A stretch of 64,000 nucleotides of DNA from Polytrichum commune (lineage: Eukaryota; Streptophyta; Polytrichopsida; Polytrichales; Polytrichaceae), in NCBI GenBank assembly GCA_950295325.1, contig OX485808.1, positions 31,454,527 to 31,518,526 on the forward strand. The letters run 5' to 3'. Below are positions 46,501-59,217 of this stretch, piece by piece; position 1 is the stretch's first letter, and each line of letters opens with the position of its first letter. The position numbers were made by a program, and so were the translations under genes. The notes below the pieces were generated by a model. The model made no database searches, was not told the origin of the DNA, and saw nothing but the letters and a program-made list of their open reading frames with translations.

Positions 46501-49500
46501 GGAAACTCCTCTAGGGCCTCGCAATCCCACATATGCAATTTCTTCAAACAAGTCAACCCCCCCAACCCTTCCGGTATTGTCCTCAAAGATTTGCATCCAT
46601 TAAACTGTAAGTCCTCCAAAGCCTTGAGAGTGCATATTCCCGAAGGAAACTCCTCCAAGGCCTCGCAATCCCACATGTGCAATTTCCTCAAACAAGTCAA
46701 CCCCCCCAACCCTTCCGGTATTGTCCTCAAAGATTTGCAATCATAAAGGTTGAGTTGTTCCAATGCTAAGTTGCAAAGGCCAACTGGAAATTTTCCTTGT
46801 GGGAATGTGCACTCTGTGAAAGATAAATCTTTCAAGAATTTAGGTTGGAAATTTTGGAAAATAATAGGTGTGCAAATTATGATATTGAATAGTTCAAGTA
46901 CACCCAATTGTTGAAGATGGTCTTCAGCAATGTTCATGAATTCTTTGATGAAATATGTATGTTGCTCTAAAATGTTGTAGAGAGTTGAAAAATGGATCCT
47001 CAACCATTTCAATGTTTGAGTTTTGGTAATAATAGCCAAAAGAAAGTCGACATGTTCACAATTCCGAATACTCAAGAATCGTAAGTTTCTCATAGTGTTC
47101 ACACTTATATTTGTTTGAAGCGAAAAAATATTCCTTTCAAATCTAGTAAATGAGAGGCCTTCCACAAGTTCTATGCTCTGCATATACAACACCAAATGCC
47201 ATTAATAATCTGGTAGAGTTTTCACCATATTTGATTTTTAACAACGTACCAAAGAATCAACAACTTCATCTGCATTATGTGTCATACCTTGTGATGCCAA
47301 TGATTCAAGAATGTTGTCAACGATATATTCCAACCTCGAGTTTGTTGAAACTCTTTTTCAACAATCATGCGGCCCATATCCCGCAATTGATCATGCATCA
47401 TTAAACAACCTCTTTCATCAAATTTCACCAATGATTTGTCTTGTAGACTCTCCATTGTTTGTTGGGTACTTTCCATGTCATCATGAAACATTCTAAGAAG
47501 CGTTGCTTTTGTATAAACCCAATCACTAGTCCACAAGTCATTGGAAAAGAAACAAGTTATGTCTAAAAACATACTTTGTTCTTTCTCACCAAGTTCATCA
47601 AAGCTAATCCTCAATGTTTCCCATATTCTCCCATCCATGCTTCCATCATGTCTTGCCCTCAACAACCTTTGTAAAGTTCGCTCCCATATTCTCAACCTCC
47701 TCTCTCCATATAAATAACTACCCATCACCTCCAAACTCAAAGGAAGCCCATCACAAGCCTTTACAATCTTCTCAACTACATGTTCCAAATATGGCAAGCA
47801 TGGTTCGTTGCTCGCAAATGCATGGATAGAAAATAATTCTTTGGATTGCTCTTTATCAAGGGTCTCCATATCTACTTTACCAACTATAGGGACATGTGGT
47901 TTCAAAGACTCCCAATTACGGGAAGTAGCAATTAGTTTACTATCATAATTGGCGAGACATGTGCGATCACCTAATAGTTCGTCTAGGTGCCTTGCATTGC
48001 CCACATTGTCCAACACAATAAGAATTTTATCCGTCCCTTGCAATTGTTTCAAAAATTTGTGTCCTTCTTTCAATGTTTTGGTTTGAGGTGGTTCTTTCAC
48101 ATCTTGTAGTTTGTATTTCACGTGAATGGTACAACTTTCACATGTGAAGTCACCTACAAAGCATGTCGCATCAAATTTGTGGGAGACATGGCTACTTAGA
48201 GCATTTGCCAAAGTTGACTTCCCAATTCCTCCCATGCCAACAATCCCCAAACTACTAAGGTCTTGAAGTTGCTTCTCCAATTCCAATATCTTTCCTTTGA
48301 GTCCGATCAATATGGAAATTGGCTTTGTTTCCTTAGTGACCTGCATAAAATGCCAAATGTAAACTTTAATTGACATGCACCAAACCTCACTAGAAAAATG
48401 TCACGAAATTCCAATATTAAACTCCGTGTTAACAATAAAGTCACAATGCAAAACCTTTAGAGTCCTACTAAAAGTTTGACAATGAAGGTAGACCTCATTC
48501 AATGCTTACCTCATAAGGTATGCTATTTGATGTTGTGATGTTTGAATTCTCTTGAGCACTTGATGACGAAATAGAATTTGTCTCCAAGAATTTTGGTAAG
48601 TAACGTGGCAACCATTGAGCAAAGGTGACAAACATTTGCCACAAAAGAAGAATTGGCCATATATTGAGTCCATGGAATTTATGTGTGACCATCGTCCACC
48701 ACCGCTTTGAATATTCAATAGAATTGCGAGGGGTTGTGGATTTGCGCAAAATCTTAGCCACTCTCACATCATTGGCAACCTTGAGCATTGAATCACTTTT
48801 CAATTTTCTCAACTTCTTAGAGATATCAAGAAATGTGGGCCTATCCAAGGGTTCCGAAGACCAACATTCATGTATCAATGATTTCAAATCTTCAGAGCAA
48901 GTTTTAGGTAACTCCGGTCTCTCATTTTCCAAAAATTTCACATAGTCACGAAGCATTGTTCCGGTGTAAGGTCTCTTGTTTGAAACAATCTCATAGCACA
49001 TCATGCCAAAACTAAACACATCAGTTTTGAATGCATCCACCTTTGAACTTCGTTTTGTATGAGCTTCAGGTGCCATATATCCTTGAGTACCAAAAATACT
49101 CCCATTTGTAGGCACTTGTGGGGAGTTTTTCACTTCAATCTTTGAAATCCCAAAATCAAGTATCTTCACATGCACATATTCCATTGTTGAGCCACCCTTT
49201 GAAGTCAATATAACATTATCAGGCTTCAAATCACGATGCGCCACTTTCATGTCATGAAGATAGCACATTCCACTTGCAATTTGTATCATAATGTCAACTG
49301 CCATGGCTTCTGTGAGCATACTTTCTTCCAAAAAACTTGATAAGCTCGAAATTCCTCGTTCCATGACAATTTCCATTCTTTTACCTTCTCCTGCATGCAT
49401 GTCACATTCTGTTGATAAGCCACAACAAAAAAACTTGATGATGTTGGGATGATTCAATCCGCCCAAAATACTAGCCTCTTTCCAAATGGCTCTTTCATGG

Positions 49501-50237
49501 TCAAGGTCGCCAACTTTGATAACCTTCGTAGCAGTTTCAAATCCTAACCATTGGGTTGAGAATACATTCCCATACCCCCCCTTACCCAAAAGCTTAGGTA
49601 TCCTCCCATAATTAGGGGGCTCATAGATATACGGAAAGATGATGCTATCTAATTCACCACCCGCAGCCTTTCGCAACCCCTCTATTCGTTCCATCAAATA
49701 TCGCAAAAGCATGCAATGATCATGGCAATTCTTTATTGTGCACAAATCCACTTCATTGAAAAGTCGTTCAAATATTTCATTTTGGTCTTGCTCAACTTCA
49801 TCAATGGATGTTGGATAGAATGTTGTAGACTTCTCAATAACTCGCATTTCCACTTCACGATTGGGAAAAGATTGGCACAAAATTTCGCACATAATGTGGA
49901 AACAATACTCAAAGTCCAATAGAAGTTCTCTAAAAGATTCTTTGTTATTAAGTTGCATTACCACCTCTCGACACCAATCATCAACCTTGCAACATTCTTC
50001 AACCATATGCCTTGCTTTCTTCATAATACCAAGCATCTCTTGCTCTACTTGGTGGAACACATCCGCATCATAAGAACCATCGATCATCCTTTGAATTGTT
50101 TCCACACCATTTTGAATATTCACCAACAAATTCTTGCATTGCCTACTATTCAAAACCTTTGGATTCTCCTCTACTTTAGGGAAGTTGGTAACTTCCATTA
50201 GTAAGCCTTGTATGTTTGTCTTACTTTGCATATGTTC
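43572..50237 (-). CDS. Kinase-NB-ARC-LRR resistance-type protein
   Basis: Three exons, 50237..48510, 48340..47288 and 47177..43572, join at GT-AG borders in phase 0 to 2,128 residues. The first begins at an AG acceptor, so an upstream exon or 5' leader exon is likely; an ATG lies two codons in. Residues 1-190 are helical. The kinase domain has LGKGGYGNV (217-225), HRDLKPDN (334-341), DFG (361-363) and GTQGYMAPE (383-391), so it looks catalytically competent. A hydrophobic stretch is at about 527-545. The NB-ARC has GMGGIGKST (611-619), ILIVLDNVG, GLPLSLEVMG and MHD (about 891-893). The LRR exon holds roughly 43 repeats of 24 residues with the pattern CxxLEEFPxGICTLKALExL / CKSLxTIPEGLGGLTxLKKL. 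NB-ARC proteins are intracellular immune receptors; this order is the moss PNL class. The gene ends at a nonsense codon within the array. Confidence 0.85.
43741..44151. repeat. Higher-order duplicated LRR block, copy 1
   Basis: This block is almost identical to 45,904-46,314; the antisense translations differ at one of 136 positions. The offset of 2,163 bp equals fifteen 144-bp units plus one Gly codon. The shared block extends somewhat beyond both limits. Confidence 0.85.
45904..46314. repeat. Higher-order duplicated LRR block, copy 2
   Basis: Partner of 43,741-44,151. Such a block duplication inside a coding array is expected from unequal exchange or gene conversion. Confidence 0.85.
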
Positions 50238-50560
50238 CTGGAAAATCATACGCAAAATATCATAATATATTATACTTATGTAATATACCAATATGCAAGA
50301 CCAAAAACAAATTTCATTCTTTGAAGAGAATAAAACTACAAACGAATATAAGCTAAGCAAACTTAGAATCTCAAATGCTCATATTTGTATGAAGCTAGTG
50401 AATGATATTCAACATACCAACCACAACCTCTTCAAATTGAAATCCATACAATATGCTTAATTTATAGCAAACAATTGTAGTCGATTCTACAATGATAATT
50501 CTCCTTTAGAGCTTTAGCCTTTTTCACATGACAACTCACATTGTAACCATGACAAGACAC

Positions 50561-50715
50561 AATATTTTCCTTCTCCATGAACAATATTTCAAAACTAAAA
50601 GTTGAACTACACAATTCACCTATTCTTCAAGAACTACACAATATTTTCCTTCTCCATGAACAATATTTCAAAACTAAAAGTTGAACTACGCAATTCACCT
50701 TTTCTTCAAGAACTA
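50561..50715. repeat. 79-bp tandem duplication upstream of the resistance gene
   Basis: AATATTTTCCTTCTCCATGA and the following sequence up to CTTCAAGAACTAC occur twice with a period of 79 bases and few differences. It lies 0.3 kb upstream of the first recognised exon, in the likely promoter or leader. Confidence 0.8.
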
Positions 50716-53700
50716 CAACAATGAAATAAACCAACATAATCAAACATTTACAATTATTAATGTGCAATATTTTTCTCTACCAACACTTAATCATAAAAAA
50801 CAAAAACAAATCTTTATTTAGGCCATAGCTAGACATTTAAGCCACGCTCGCTCATCAACATACCAAACCAAACATGTCAAACTAGATACACTTAGCATTC
50901 ATACACTTTGAATGGTTGATACAAAGTCCTTGTTGCTAAAGTAGCAATTCAACTTCAACAAGTTGATTGTGCATTATTGATTCTATCAAGAGATCCCTTT
51001 GCTTGCAGTATGCACATGCCTACCTCTAAATGTTCGCCCACTAAGAAATGATAATAATCACAATGTCTATATATCTATGTCTCAAAGATATTGTTATTGT
51101 ACGCAATCAAGTTGGTCATCACATGCTAGCTTTGCACAATGTCTACTTAGTTTTGTTTATTCTATAGTTTGTATTTGCTTGACAAATATAAAGCTCTTAA
51201 TTCAAGGAGATCATGTTGCAAGGTGGAACAATCATTGTACCAATTGACTTCCTCTAACTTCCTAAGAACATTCTTAACGGAGGATTTCAACTTCACTAAA
51301 TTGGCTCATCAATGTGACAATATTATTAATCCCCCAACATTTCATGAATACATTACAAATTTTGTAATATTGAGATCTCATATTGGACTAAAATAGCTAC
51401 AAGAAAATATTCTATTGATAAATAAGTAACAAGATCATTGTTGGTAGTATTAAAAAAACTCATATATCCTAGTCTTCACAATAGCATGTACACTTACATG
51501 GATCCACTAGTCAGTGTGAAATTATCTTAATCGTAGTGACTTGGTATCGCAAGTTAGCACCTTAACCCCCATGCATAAAAACATGTGTTTTAAGCTACAT
51601 ACATCCATTTTTGGATGATTGTTTTATAAGCGGCCCAATGTGATTCCCTCTTCAATTGCACTTTTGAAGTATGGTGTAATGTTTTTGATTCAAATACACA
51701 TCGTGGAAGCATATAAATAATACGTATGTTGATCATCAATGTTCCATATTAGTTTTATTCTTTTTCCTCCCTCACATTAGATAATTGCTTTACGAAGTTT
51801 CAAAACACCAAAGATAGAAACGTTTTCACGTTTCAAATTCAAAGAGAACTTTTTTTAATGCAGGAAAGTCTTGTAGCGTTTCTAACAAGGAATCCAAGAA
51901 TATAAGTATATATAGGAAGAGAGTTTTCCTTAAATCATATAATTGTATTGAAAACCTAATAATATGATTATATATATATATAATAAATAAAACATTTCCA
52001 ATGACATTTCATTTAATTGGAAGCAACTACTCGTGTGGATCATTTAAAATTAGACGCTCTACAAGGTTTTTAAAAAAAAAAGTGTTTTGATCTTTTAAAT
52101 ACATTGTGGAGGTTTTCTTTTTGATAAATATGCAACCCAACTTTTCTACATCTCATTTTATTTATTTTGATAATCACCCAACTTTTTTGTCCTTTTGTTT
52201 TTGTGTAATTTGATATCATTTTTATAGAAGTTGTCCTCTTAAATTGTTTTAATGTCGATGCCCCTTTCATATAATATGAGAGTTGCATACCCACGTGTGC
52301 ACCAGTATAACATTGCATGAAGTACCACCAACAAGATCCTTAGTCCATAACTTATTCAAGAGCAACCAAAACACGAGAGCACGTTGCCTATGGGACAATG
52401 AAAGTACTACGACGAGTGACCCCAAGGAATTGTAACAATACTACGCCGAGGAACAAAGCATGTTGATAGGTTTAACTTTGGGCCAAGCAAACGAACTTGG
52501 GTAGGATTCTAGCGACTAAATGCTCAATATGTGAACTCCCACTAGCCAAGCGCACACATGTCTCACAAAGAATTCAACTTCCACATCTTTTTACATTCCA
52601 AATCCTCGTGGATTAGGTATATCCATATTTTCCACAAAACCAACTCTTCACAACAAAAAAAAACAACACAAACAAGAACTACAAACCCTTATCTAAACAA
52701 ACCAAATGAGTAGACGATTGAACCACAATGGTTACATTCGCCTCTTCAAATGATTTGGCAAACTCGTCATAAGTCTCAAGGTTTAAGAATGCTCACCTTG
52801 TAGTCCGGCGCCATCTCTTTCACCACCACCTACAAGAGGATAACCTCCTTGCCACAACTTTGCTCGCTTTTAAAGAATCATATAACCCTTAGGATGTACA
52901 ATGATCATCATAGCCATGATGTCTTAGAATGTACACCTAGAAGACACCATTCGATGGCAAAAAAATTAGTTGCAATATTTGACTAGCATATAGTAAATGC
53001 CTCCACTATTAATACCCATACAATGATGAACAATCAATTGTGAATTTACGTTGATATCTATACCTCCATGAAAAAGGCCCCACGAATAGTCTCTCACCTG
53101 ATCAAAAGAAGTCCCCTTTAGCTAAACACAAGAAAATATCAAGTTGCTTTAAAGTTCCAACATCCATGTTCCAACATTCATTGTTGGCTTCCTCCACAAC
53201 CAATGATCCTAGCTCATGAAGATACACATCAATAGCCACAATCTCGGTATTCCCAACAAGGATCTATGAAACCCGCATCATGGAGATATTTGAAACGAAT
53301 TTGTGCATCTTCAATCATTGCAATCGAACATTTTGTAAGAAAGGCAACACAAAGTTCCCATCAACGTGCTACTCTATCTATAGCCTCGTGAACAAGGTCA
53401 TTATCAACATTGTTTTTAAAACTACGGCAATTCGATGAGTTTGAGATATGAAAAAAATTTATAAGGATTCTTCTCCGGACTTGAAGTCTTTCTCGCTCAG
53501 ATGTGTACAAGCAGACCTAAAAGTATACAATTTGAGTTTTCAAACTATGGAACAATTTCAAATCGTCTGCACAAGAGAGTACAAAAAGCAAGGGAGCCCA
53601 TTTCCTCACTCCCCTCACAACTTCAACTTCGATAAGGCTAGGTCGTGAAATGGTTTGAACCCCCTCGGACACTTTTGTACCGCCAGAATACTAGAGAGAT

Positions 53701-54105
53701 AGAAGATTATCACATATCCGAAGGCTAGAGTATCAAATGTTCTAAGAAGCCGAGAATTAGTTTGCAGGTGATCAAACCCCACTAAGTCATGTCATTCAAG
53801 GATCTTGGCACATCCACTTCCACTCAGAGAACCCTAAAACTCCCTCATATTGGTTACTAAACCTTGACATGCCAACTCCAATAGAAATAGACGCACACCA
53901 TCAACAACCAGCTTCTAAAAACCCCTTTCCCCACCCAATGCTAAAAGAAATTGAGCATTCGTAACAATACATGTAACCACGACCACTTGAGATAATCTAA
54001 CTACATAACATCGTCAACTCGTGCAAGGCCAAACAACCTACACATCCACCCCTATTCCAAGAAGCCACCGCAATTGAGAACACATAGGTTCTCCTCACGG
54101 GTAGA
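50716..54105. other. No gene recognised
   Basis: AT-rich sequence upstream of the resistance gene with short frames only. A missing first exon of that gene could lie in its proximal part, but no candidate stands out. Confidence 0.5.
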
Positions 54106-54495
54106 TCACTCCATTGTCAAGTTGAACACCACGTGCGACCAAAAAAAATCTTCTTTTGGTAAGTTGCACCACCAAAATGGGTCAAAATTTTATCAATTTT
54201 TTTTCATGAGTAGATATACACAGTACCTATGACATAGTTAAAAGTGGTAACTAAATTTGATGATTTTTTTTTTCCATAAAACATACCATTTCTAACTAGA
54301 ATGACACAGAATTGAACTAAAACAATTACTAAAAGAAATAAAGATGACTAAAATTTTCAAAAAAGTATACAAAAGATACTATCAATGGTTATGTATATGT
54401 AGAAAAAATATCATAAATTTTAAAATTATGTACGGCATGTAATATAGGGGTAGCAAACTTTGTCCGCACGTGGTGTCAACTTGACAATGAAGTGA
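54106..54495. mobile_element. MITE-like element with ~40-bp inverted ends
   Basis: The left end TCACTCCATTGTCAAGTTGA and the right end TCAACTTGACAATGAAGTGA are inverted copies, and similarity continues inward through ACCACGTGCG. The 390-bp interior is AT-rich and non-coding. No clear target duplication was found. Confidence 0.65.
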
Positions 54496-55186
54496 CCTCC
54501 CCGTGGTTCTCCTCTCCAACTTGGCCAACACAATGCGCTTTCCTCCACATCCAACTCCAACTCAAAAGACTAAGCACCACAACCAATTCAAACCAAACAA
54601 ATAAGAAACAATCTTCCACCTCACAAATAACTCAAAGCTTGCAGTTCACACCGCTCCCACTTGTTGACAAATGCGACCTAGCAACAACATGGGCCAAATT
54701 TTGATGCTCAAATTACGGAGATGGTACTGTACAAGTACGGGGTTTGGCTTACTCGCCTCTTTGAAAACATCTAGCTAATTATATACAAGGAATTTAATTT
54801 TGTACAACTTGAATTCCTCATGATTTCCTCTACTCCATCACCGACAAAATCTTGTACAAATTTCAAGCCGCTCTTTCTAGCCAAATGAGTTTATTTTCAC
54901 GGTTTTCCGTATTTACGCCTTATACCTAGTGAAATACCTTTATACAACAACTGGCCAAATTGATTGGTTTTTTGCCATAAGATGGACTTAGTCTAGAATG
55001 AACACTATCATTGGATTTCTTTATTTGACCAATTTGCTTCTGTATATATTAGTATCTTGTTGTGGCCAAATTAAAATTGACAACCATGAGAGTTAGACTT
55101 GTTAATTGTGGAGTCAAAATGATCAATGTTTTAAAGTTTTGAAGTGCGTCATTCATAGACCACCCTTTGTTTTTGGAGTTGTTATT
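54496..55186. other. No gene recognised
   Basis: AT-rich spacer between a MITE-like element and repeat copy B; nothing identifiable. Confidence 0.5.
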
Positions 55187-55356
55187 ATTCATCGTGGGGC
55201 CCGTAACTTGCACCGAGAGCCTCCCTGGTTGACAATGTGCTTGGGTGGACCCGTGTCCGCCACATTTTTTTAACAACCTTGACACCTTCTTCCAACGCAC
55301 GATGAAATTGTCGGAACTTATTAAGCTTATTAGCACGTGAAAGCAAGCTCACAAGG

Positions 55357-55427
55357 TAGCACAATTGGTAGTGCAACACCGGGATAATACAAGTGTGGCG
55401 GGCACCGCTTGGGGTGCGTTGGAATTC
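55357..55427 (+). promoter_or_regulatory. tRNA-like A and B boxes (SINE-type)
   Basis: TAGCACAATTGG at 55,357-55,368 matches the pol III A-box consensus at 11 of 12 positions. CGTTGGAATTC at 55,417-55,427 matches the B box at about 8 of 11. The same pair recurs at 62,112-62,180. This suggests a tRNA-derived head within the long repeat. Confidence 0.4.
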
Positions 55428-55708
55428 GGTACTTATAGAATCTATAACCTCCCCCAATAGGAAAACTTTTGGGGAAACGAGCGCCGACGAAGCAGGGCCA
55501 AGCAAGAGCACCTACTACCTTGCGCACTGAAAGCCACCAAGCCACTGTGGAAGAAGATTGCGTTCATCAACTTATGCAAATGCAACAAACGTGGCTTGGC
55601 CGTGTTGGAGTCCTGCACCGTTTATGGATTTTTTAAAAGTCCCATACTATTCAGAGTCATGCAAGGCTATAAAATGTTTACAATACAATTCCTTTCTTAC
55701 CACACTGG

Positions 55709-55897
55709 TTATCGCAATTAGTGTGTGTTAGTATGCGGAGTTACATAATGCAATAACTATTTCATGAGATTGCAATATTCTACTGTGCAAAGTCATTTAT
55801 GTTCTATAATGTTTTAACCACTTATTGTATTGAACTCCCGAGTAAGTTGTAATTGCACTGCGTAATTTTGAATAGTCGCAGCACTGATTGGGAATAA
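55709..55897. mobile_element. MITE-like element, copy 2
   Basis: Same inverted ends as 204-380, with changes such as TTATCGCAATTAGTG. It lies inside repeat copy B. Confidence 0.6.
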
Positions 55898-56000
55898 TCT
55901 ACGTAGCAAAGCTCAAATAAGGTGTTTGCACAATGTAAGAACATTAACGACGTTACTTGCGGAGACCTTCCACTCTTTGTAACCATTTAAGGCATGGAGC

Positions 56001-56489
56001 AAGTGACACCATTTTTCCCAAGGAAAAGTTTGATTAAATGTTTGATTAAGATACATAATTGAAGTAGGCCCACTTCCCTTAACCCGTATACGTCTAAAGG
56101 GTCCATTTTGAGCCTCTGGATGTCATCGATAGGGTTTGAGAAATTTCGATGGTCTTTACAGCAGAAATGAAACATTTTAAATTAATAGAAATTTAAAAAA
56201 AAAATCAAAGTTGACTATGTATGAAGTTAAGCCTATTCATCATATACATGAAACCAATTGGAACATCCATGTAGATTGAATTAAAAGAAGATTCTAGGTT
56301 GAATAAATGTCAGACATCCCATCTGACCAATTAATGAGTACAAGAGTCTTCACTTCCGTAATGGATGAGATGTTCATAACCACTCCAAAATCTACGAGGA
56401 AAGTGACTGTGGCCCTCATTTGGATTTGCTAACCATTTTATACTACTAATGTGTTTCATATCCTCAGAGATGTAGGCTGGTTGGAAAAG
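56001..56489. other. No gene recognised
   Basis: Short AT-rich spacer with nothing identifiable. Confidence 0.5.
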
Positions 56490-57920
56490 TTGTTAACCAT
56501 CACCATTACATCAATAACACATTACCGGCATCCCATTAACAACAACAACAACAACAAGCACTCACACATCGCATGACTACTGGAACCATTTGGACACCCA
56601 GAAATGCAACAACATACCGAAAATGAAGACACCTTCCCTAAACTAACATAAAACAAAACACAACAAACCAAAACAACACAAAACAGAGCAAGTTAAACAC
56701 CAGCCCAGTGGATGTCCTTCCCATTTCAACAACAAAAAATCAGCCCAAAAGACCTCGGAGCCCACACACCCAAACCTGGGATTGAATTTTAAATCTAAAA
56801 CCTCAACGGATCGCTACCCAAACTCCACGGGAAACCATCAACACATCCCAAAACCATCCCAAACCTTCGACACATTAAAATCTGCAAACATTTATTTTGT
56901 CTCCAAGGTTGGGATCACTCACCGCCACTCCCAAATGCTCCCATTTTCGATAACTGATCACCGACATCGCCACCACAACATATCCTTCCCCTCCACTTCC
57001 CTCTGTTTCCAAGGAGCGCCGCAACCTGCACAAAACACATCAAGACCCATCTACCTGAGTTTGTATCATTGATCTTCAAAACAAAACACGAGTCTCTTAC
57101 AACATCAAATTTTGGTCTAAATACTTAGAACTTTCACCTACAAATGATGCCATAAGACACCACCTTTCAATAGTTTACAACTCATCCCATTAGTATCAAC
57201 GGACATTAGATCTTCCTCTACAAGCTACTGTATTTAGTCATGCACCGAATAGAATTCCAAAAAGAAGTATTATGAAAAAGTTACCTTCAACACACAACAA
57301 ACAACACGATTACTCTCCAGAAATGCTTGACCACCAGCACAACATCAACAACACATTACCGACATCCCATCATCATCAACAACAACAACAACAACAACAA
57401 TAACCACTCACACATCACATGACTACTGTTAACTCGAGATGGAACCCTTTAGACACCCAGAAATGCAACAACGTACCGAAAACGAACACACCTTCGCTAA
57501 ACTAACATAAACCAAAAACACAACAAAACAAAACAACACAAAACAGAGCAAGCTAAACACCAGCCCAGCGGATGTCCTTCCCATCTCAACAACAAAGAAT
57601 CAGCCCAAAAGGCCGCGGATCCCACACATCCAAACTTGGGATTGAATTTTAAAGCTAAACCCTCAACTGATCGCAACCCAAACCCAAGCCAACAGCACTC
57701 CAAACTCCACAGAAAACCATCAACACATCCCAAAACCATCCCAAACCTACGACACGTTGAAATCTGCAAACATTCTTTTTGTCTCCAAGGGTGGGATCAC
57801 TCACCACCCCTCCCGAATCCTCCCATTTTCGATCACTGATCACCGAGATCGCCACCCCAACATATCCCCCCCTCCACTTCCCTCCCCTTCCAAGTAGCGC
57901 CCCAACCTGCACAAAACACC
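56490..57920. repeat. Tandem duplication of a ~0.6-kb CA-rich segment
   Basis: Sequence 56,490-57,045 recurs at about 57,335-57,920 with an offset of 830-880 bases. Shared parts include a CAACAA run, ACAAAACAGAGCAAG, and CAGCCCAGYGGATGTCCTTC. The second copy has a short extra segment near 57,680. No domain-bearing frame was found on either strand. Confidence 0.75.
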
Positions 57921-58281
57921 AAATTCTTGCCCGAAAAGCTTGAAACGTTGCTGTGGGGGAGGTGGGAACAAGATGTGATTCAACTGGGCTCCATTGCAAA
58001 ATGGCGTAGACACGAGCACCAGAGAGAGAGAGAAATGGTGTTCTGCGAGAGGGCTCCAAGTTGAGAGGCGACGGGGGCTATGGAAGCAGCTGTGCTTGTG
58101 CTTCCCTGTGTGGGTGTTGTGGAGGAAGGAGGCCAGGGACGGGCCGGCCCGGGTGGGAGATGACGGGGACGCAGACGAGCGGGTCGGGCGAGCGGCCCGG
58201 GCACGGGGAGGTCAAGTGGTACGTCGGGAAGGAAGGTGGGAGGAAGGGGGCCCCGGGCGCCGGGTGACGTCAGCGGGGTCC
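57921..58281. other. GC-rich block, no gene recognised
   Basis: The base composition changes sharply to GC-rich with GGGCCGGCCCGGG-type sequence. Frames on both strands are Arg/Gly/Pro-rich and look like composition artefacts. It could be a CpG-rich promoter remnant or part of an element. Confidence 0.35.
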
Positions 58282-59015
58282 ACCCTCTATAAATGTTACA
58301 CCTATAAGTGTTAACCCTCTTTAAATGTTAACTTTCTTCTACTCCCCACATATTGTACACTATAAATGTTAAACGTGTTAATTGTTAACAAAATGGTACT
58401 CCCTTCTTTGTAAATGTGACTCTATAAATGTTAACGAATGAAATACAACCATAATATGTATGATAAAAACTACACATCCAGTTATATTCCTCTCTCTCTC
58501 ACCATGCGATTTGATTTGAACAATCCATATGAGGTCACCGAAGAGGATGTATGGGATGTTTTAGGCTTTATTGGTAGGACTTCTAATGTCTCAGATGATG
58601 ATTGTGAGGGAGAGGAGTGTCAGGTGGAACCCATTCCATCTTATAGTGACTTGCAATCTAGTTTGGTACCATTAGAAGGTACATGGAATCACGTTCATGT
58701 GATGTGTCCAAGTATGTGGGTTTGTTGGTGCAGATTGAGAAATATTTGCAAGTTGTGCATGCATATGAATCTCACCAAAGAACCATTGATTCATACTTCA
58801 CCCGTGATTTGTAAACTTAATATTGAATAAAGTTTTGATTGGGTTTGCAATTTTATGAATGGTATTCTCTCACAAGGACTCTTCACAATTGCTTATATTT
58901 ATAAATGTTAAGATTTGTATATTGCTCAAAAAATAATTTTATAATTTTATAATTGTTAACACCTCTATAAATGTTAACTTTGATCCACTCCCGAGGGTTA
59001 ACATTTATAGAGGGT
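58282..59015. mobile_element. Deleted pogo/Tigger-like element
   Basis: The ends ACCCTCTATAAATGTTA are inverted at 58,282 and 59,015. The same CTATAAATGTTAAC motif is repeated several times inside each end. The 734-bp element keeps only the transposase C-terminal coding part (58,504-58,814). A TA target duplication is not clear on the left side. Confidence 0.65.
58504..58814 (+). pseudogene. C-terminal remnant of a pogo/Tigger-type transposase
   Basis: From the ATG at 58,504 the frame encodes an EVTEEDVWDVLGFIG segment, an acidic DDDCEGEE stretch, then IPSYSDLQSSL. A small intron (about 58,666-58,733, GT-AG, phase 0) would join this to IEKYLQVVHAYESHQRTIDS ending at TAA 58,814. Acidic linker plus a final short helix is typical of the end of pogo/Tigger/CENP-B-like transposases. 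The DNA-binding and DDE domains are missing. Confidence 0.55.
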
Positions 59016-59217
59016 AGACTTGTAGTTCATCTGTTACTTTCCAGGGTCTTTGTTGTTGCTTGCGCCCAATATCGACTGGGGAGTGGCCACGTAGTCAGCT
59101 ACTTAGTAATAATCATCAACATGACTTAGGTTAGTAGTTGAGTGGGGAGGGACTTAAGTGTCACACTAATTAAGATAGGTGGGCTTTAGATGCTTACTTT
59201 TTTCCAACCACACTTGA

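Larger units (their letters stand above)
43001..46745 (-). repeat. 144-bp LRR-coding tandem array
   Basis: The LRR exon is built of 144-bp units, each coding two 24-residue LRRs, and repeats almost without interruption; the part 32,990-34,836 is its displaced end. Each unit carries a C7 tract (GGGGGG of Gly-Gly on the coding strand). One unit near 44,538 has C10 and adds a Gly. Because the unit is a multiple of three, frames of 130-190 codons also stay open on the plus strand. Confidence 0.9.
55187..56000. repeat. Long dispersed repeat, copy B (diverged)
   Basis: Similar to 61,944-62,760, starting at ATTCATCGTGGGGCCCGTAA. It is more diverged than copies A and C and fades after about 56,030. 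It contains a tRNA-like promoter region at 55,357-55,427 and a MITE-like element at 55,709-55,897. Confidence 0.8.

Noticed and set aside
43741..46746. Many plus-strand open frames of 130-190 codons across the LRR array
   Set aside because: They arise because the 144-bp coding unit is divisible by three and one antisense frame lacks stops; all show the same antisense repeat and no family match.
57655..58314. Arg/Gly/Pro-rich frames in the GC-rich block
   Set aside because: Several frames on both strands are open together, as expected from GC composition; no domain is visible.
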